Positions 59,946 through 64,000 of a DNA stretch of 64,000 nucleotides are shown here, in pieces. A model generated the notes under the pieces. It worked only from the letters and a program-made list of their open reading frames with translations, had not been told where the DNA came from and ran no database searches. The translations under genes and the position numbers were made by a program. Origin of the DNA: Morella rubra (Eukaryota; Streptophyta; Magnoliopsida; Fagales; Myricaceae); NCBI GenBank assembly GCA_003952965.2, contig CM025849.1, positions 24,591,738-24,655,737 of the forward strand, given 5' to 3'. How positions within the stretch are numbered: the stretch's first letter is position 1; each line of letters begins with the position of its first letter.

Positions 59946-60064
59946 CACCTCTATAGCTGAGTCTCCTTCCGGACACACTTTCTCTGGCTCTCTCTCTTTC
60001 TTCTTCTTTCTTTCTTTTTTCCCCTTTTTATTTTTTCACAAACACACGCACACATTATGTCTTG

Positions 60065-60286
60065 GGTAATGTTCGTTTTCATGAAATCTTTAGAATTTTG
60101 ATGAAATTGTGAATATTTAGGTGATGTTAAAGTTGTATTGGTGCGTGTAGAAGTTGTTAAAAGGGATTGATGTGTGTAAAAAAGGTAATAAAGTGTTGTA
60201 TTAAAATACGTGTATTTTGTGATGTTTGGATTGTAAATATAAAAGTAGATACAAATCTTACAAAAAAACTCAACATGAACATGCCC
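60065..60286. mobile_element. Tourist-like MITE copy 6 (short)
   Basis: TTG duplication at 60062-60064 and 60287-60289. Ends are GGTAATGTTCGTTTTC and CAACATGAACATGCCC. About 220 bp, so internally deleted compared with the ~400-bp copies. Confidence 0.85.
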
Positions 60287-60359
60287 TTGGTGTTCCTATA
60301 TACGCTAGAAGTTTCATCTATTTTTTTTAAAAAAAAATAGTTATTTTTTCTTTCTAGGG

Positions 60360-60860
60360 TTATGTATTCATTTAGTCCTTAGATTTTGATTTATTTTAAC
60401 AAATCATCCTTTTAGTTTTTAAATTAATCATAAAAGTCATTAAGTTTGCAACATTTATTAAACAAGTCAATTTCGTTTAACTTCTATTTATAAAATTAAC
60501 AATTCACAATTGATGACAATCAAAAGTTCACACGTGTCACCTCAAACAAAAATAATATGACTTACAATTTTTTTAAAATTTTTTCCTAATTTTTTATTTT
60601 TAAAAAATAAAATAAACTAAATTATTTTAATTATTTTTAATAAAAAAATAAGAGAAAAAACTTAAAAAAATTATAATTCACAATTTTAATTTTAATTTTG
60701 GGTGACATGTGTCAAACTTATAATTAGAGTATTAACTTTTGAGAATAAAAATTTAAAAGAAGTACTTCTTTAATAAAAATTCTAAACTTAAAGATTTCTA
60801 TAATCAATTTGGAGCCGATTTATTAAAAAAATCAAAATTTAGGGACGAATAGCTTCTGAC
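60360..60860. repeat. Foldback element with long inverted ends
   Basis: The left end, 'catttagtccttagattttg', is mirrored at the right by 'aaaatcaaaatttagggacg'. Further in, 'cacacgtgtcacct' faces 'gggtgacatgtgtca'. The centre is A/T only. No ORF. Confidence 0.7.
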
Positions 60861-62949
60861 CCTTCTTTTAATTATCAAATAACCCTAACTGTTTTCGTTA
60901 CCGACAGCAGCACTATTACACCTGCTTTATGAACGGCCCAAATTCCATTTGCTCCATAATTGAGGAGAGATCGTCAGTAGATGGCACAGTAAAATTTACT
61001 GTATATATTCAACTATGTTCCCGCCCCTTTTTCTCGATGGCCAAGATTTTCTGAGGTATAGTGTTTTTGGATAGATCAAAATGTTTTTTTCCATTAAATT
61101 TTTTTATTAAAGATAATGTAATTTAGAATTTTTGAAAAAGTTGTTAGAAATTTATAAAAAGATGTAGAAATTTGTGAGAGTTGTTAGATTTTATTCAAAA
61201 ATAGTTAAATATACTTTAAACTCTGCAATTAATTATGTGAATCTTGATATTTTATAATTCAATTTATTATTTTTATATTGTACTTATTAATTATTGAATT
61301 CAGATATTTTATATTTTTTTTAATTTTTTTATATATAAATTATAATTTTATCTTCATAATTTTTTTGATGGACAATTTTATGAGAATATAATTATAATTT
61401 AAAAAAATAAAAAATAAATTTTAATAATTAGTGAGTATAATATTTTAAAAATAATAAATAATTGTGTAAAATGTCAAGAATTTTATAAAAGTGTAAATAT
61501 TTATATTTATTTAAAAAGTATTGAAATTTGTAAAAAATTTATGAAAAAGTGATTGTAACGTCCACTTTCAGCATCCACCCGATACGGAGATAATGATCAA
61601 TCAGTGCGCATTATATGACTATGCTTCTCCTGGTGCCTGCCACTTTCCGCATCCACGCTATTTAATAGAGATAATGAGTAACTTTAAAAGAGGCTTCTGC
61701 CTGATTTTTTCATAAAAATGGCCCCACTTCACCAACTCATGAACCAACTTAAAGAATTATGATCTCATACCAGCCAATGGAAATTTTTCATAAAAATAAA
61801 TATATATATAGTCTTAATTGTAGGGATCCAGTCTCCCAATTGTTTTTCAAGTTTTAAGTCTTTGACTAAATATCTTTTTCTATTGATACATATTGGTTAT
61901 TGATCTCCATAGTCCATGGATTCCTACTACTCATACTGTTCCTACTATTATTTCTTCTAAACATAATTTAATAAATTAAAATTTTAAGAAAACTGTTTGA
62001 GAGGATCTGTATATTTATGTATTATATTATATGGTCTTATTCTTTTTCAATTGCTTTTATGACTATTGGTCTTACCGGATGAGAAATATGTATGCAACTT
62101 CATTTTCATGGTTGTGGCCTACCGTTACTTACGAACTTTATGACACATTTGCATATGCGATAACAGAACAGTGGGAGGAGGAGGGGGAATTTGAGTCTGA
62201 TCAGAATTTTCTTTAATTTGTTGCTTTGGATAATATAATTCGGAGAGAAATAGACACATTATATAAGTTTCACATCATTTAATATTATCCGTACTAATTA
62301 TTGAGTAGTGTAGACTCCACAATAGAATATATATACTGTGTTTATCTCTCTCTAAATTAAATCATCAAATTTAAGTAACAAATTAAAGAGAGGATCTTTA
62401 TCCGAATATGGTGCATGCTTACTCTTTTGACTGTTTTGGGTTGGTAGGTTCTTTATGTTGATGAATATTACCAATAAAACCCACATGATAAGCTTTTATC
62501 ATACTTTTTTAAGGTATTTGGAGAAAACGGTATATGTTATTCATGAGATAATACACGCCTTCTACACCCATAAATTAAATCCGAAATTTTAAGATAAATA
62601 ACCTATAATTCATTGAATTAGGAAAAATTAAAGGTAGTGGTATTTTTTTTTTTTTTTTTTATGCAGTTTGAATGTGTTGGATTGATAGAAACTTTGTCAC
62701 CTTTGAGTAGTATGTGCCATCCGATCTTACCAAATTTTGAAAAGACTTTGGACCAAATGGTTAGTCTTCAAAGAATTATTACTATTAATTTTTGGTATAA
62801 AATTTTTTTCTTTTTCTTTTATGTTGACGAAAAAGCTTATGACAAATATGATTGAAAAACAATAAGTTCAATATATTTTCTATTGAATCACATTTTTTCC
62901 TCTTTTACATGGAGTTGAGGATTATTATTGCAACTTTAGTTATCAAATC
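60861..62949. other. Intergenic A/T-rich region before the MetE gene
   Basis: Contains a diverged ~78-bp duplication (61562-61596 and 61640-61677, 'ccactttc..gcatccac', 'gagataatga') and MITE-like debris around 61050-61560. The ORFs present are short and unrecognised. Confidence 0.5.
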
Positions 62950-63131
62950 ATGGGCTTGATAAAAAAGGAAAAAGGTAAAACAGAAAAGTTAAGCATAGCG
63001 TTAAAAAAAATCCCAGCAAATTCTTCAAGGAAAAAGAGAGAAAAAAAAAAAAATGAAGGAGAGAAGCAAATTGTTTTGTATTTAGATGCGTATCAGAGTA
63101 GAGAGGGAGTTGGTTGTGGTGTGGAGTATAA
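62950..63131 (+). promoter_or_regulatory. MetE upstream region with TATA motif
   Basis: A 'gtataaat' motif sits at 63126-63133 and overlaps the ATG at 63132. Transcription from it would be expected about 30 bp downstream, inside the leader exon, so transcripts carrying the leader ATG must start further upstream. No second clear TATA is visible. Confidence 0.45.
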
Positions 63132-63256
63132 ATGAACCAAGTCCGTTCGCTTCAGAGACTCGCGCCGTTTCATTCTCTGAGAGCAATATCAAACGGCTCT
63201 CTCACTCTCTCTACTAACCTCCGTATCTCATCCCTTCGCTTCTCCCTCCGCGCTCG
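63132..63256 (+). CDS. MetE exon 1, predicted organelle targeting leader
   Basis: This 125-bp exon starts at ATG and reads MNQVRSLQRLAPFHSLRAIS, continuing with further Ser, Leu and Arg to ...SLRAR. There are seven Arg and no Asp or Glu, as in chloroplast or mitochondrial transit peptides. Donor GTAACA at 63257. The exon ends after two codon bases, and the acceptor at 63857 supplies one, so the frame runs straight into [13 protein letters not shown]. Known plastid MetE of plants (MS3) carries a similar leader of the form MxQ...LQRL. If the exon is not used, translation would start at 63862 and give a cytosolic enzyme. Confidence 0.75.
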
Positions 63257-63857
63257 GTAACAATCTCTTCGTCTCTATATCCTTCTTTCTCCCTACTCCG
63301 AGTTCTCAATTTTCCGTTTTCTTTCCAATTCAAATTACGATATTCGATCTGCGGTAACTTGGATTTGAACTCTATAGCGCTTTTGTAATGGGTCTGAGTT
63401 TCATTTAGTGTAATGGGTTTCGATCAAGCGTTAATAAAGGTTTCATCTTTGGTTTCCATCTTCTCTTTTATTCACTGGCATCTACTCATGTAGTCATGTT
63501 GTCAGCCTTTGTTTGTCCTGTTCATGATTCAGTAAAAAGCTTTATGTCTGCTATATGGAAGGTTTGATTATCAGATTCCTCTATCACCAATAGTTTTTTT
63601 TTTTTTTCGTCGTTTCTTTTCTGCGTCATTCAGGTTTGCGTTGCACCCATACTCAAATCTGGTACAAACAAAGTGATACATTTGTTCTGTTTGATGCTAA
63701 TAGTAGTTGGTATTATATACGATTGTGCATATGGCCTCTAAGTATTGAGTATGAATTTTGCATACCATTTCCTTGTTTTTCTATGTCGTTATTGGTTGAA
63801 ACAACTTTGAACACTCAAGGGAATCTAACTTATTTTTCATTGCATATGATGGAGCAG
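63257..63857 (+). other. MetE intron 1
   Basis: 601-bp intron, GTAACA to GGAGCAG, T-rich before the acceptor. It separates the leader exon from the enzyme core. Confidence 0.7.
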
Positions 63858-64000
63858 AACTATGGCTTCCCACATTGTTGGTTACCCTCGCATCGGACCC
63901 AAGAGAGAGCTCAAGTTCGCCTTGGAATCTTTTTGGGATGGGAAGAGCAGTGCCCAGGGATTGCAAAAGGTGGCTGTGGAACTCAGGTCATCTATCTGGA
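63858..64000 (+). CDS. 5-methyltetrahydropteroyltriglutamate-homocysteine methyltransferase (MetE), N-terminal part
   Basis: Cobalamin-independent methionine synthase transfers a methyl group from polyglutamyl 5-methyl-THF to homocysteine, forming methionine. After acceptor GGAGCAG the sequence reads TM then [20 protein letters not shown] and [20 protein letters not shown], the conserved N-terminal folate-side start of the family. The gene is cut by the window end after 46 codons from the internal ATG at 63862; the full enzyme is about 765 residues. The Ile in GYPRIG matches the plastid MS3 type more than the cytosolic form. Identity is sure; the choice between plastid and cytosolic form rests on exon 1. 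Confidence 0.95.

Noticed and set aside
63781-63966. Minus-strand ORF of 61 codons
   Set aside because: Antisense to the MetE coding exon.

Overview
The window is plant nuclear DNA, most likely from a eudicot with a transposon-rich genome, such as a woody perennial. The evidence is two spliced plant genes, GT-AG introns of up to about 10 kb, Ty3/gypsy, Ty1/copia and LINE remains, a hAT element and many short A/T-rich MITEs. I cannot name the species.

Two host genes are supported. The main one is APC5, subunit 5 of the anaphase-promoting complex/cyclosome, on the minus strand from the ATG at 42892 to about 10205. I can place 20 coding exons, and the reading phase agrees at every junction. One base is missing in the last exon. 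As read, the protein is 907 residues with an altered tail; the unshifted frame would give 921, close to the plant family length. The second gene enters at the right edge on the plus strand. It is a cobalamin-independent methionine synthase (MetE). A short exon at 63132-63256 encodes a basic, Ser/Arg/Leu-rich leader and splices in phase onto the conserved core at 63858. This points to an organelle-targeted (MS3-like) form.

Layout: 1-1930 is intergenic with a ~50-bp minisatellite. 1931-8637 is a near full-length but decayed Ty3/gypsy chromovirus on the minus strand, with two ~1.1-kb LTRs. 8638-10204 is the APC5 3' flank with a foldback element. 10205-42892 is APC5. Its introns hold a possible small LTR element (12.0-13.5 kb), the start of a copia element (16.6-17.8 kb), a gypsy relic with a head-to-head inverted RT duplication (17.8-21.7 kb), a copia relic with an inverted integrase segment (22.5-25.3 kb), a TRIM (31.85-32.70 kb), a LINE 3' end (33.8-35.8 kb), and a hAT element followed by another LINE (37.5-41.4 kb). 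43-63 kb is intergenic and almost entirely transposon debris: MITEs, foldback elements, a gypsy gag fragment, two copies of one LINE family, and a copia gag split by a LINE that itself carries a satellite-bearing insertion. 63132-64000 is the start of MetE.

The two genes have unrelated roles (cell-cycle ubiquitination and methionine synthesis), and nothing suggests shared regulation. I found no tRNA, rRNA, CRISPR or prokaryote-type system. The strongest leads are the MetE leader exon with a TATA motif overlapping its ATG, the APC5 tail frameshift, the gypsy inverted repeat inside an APC5 intron, and the TWA-targeting MITE family.
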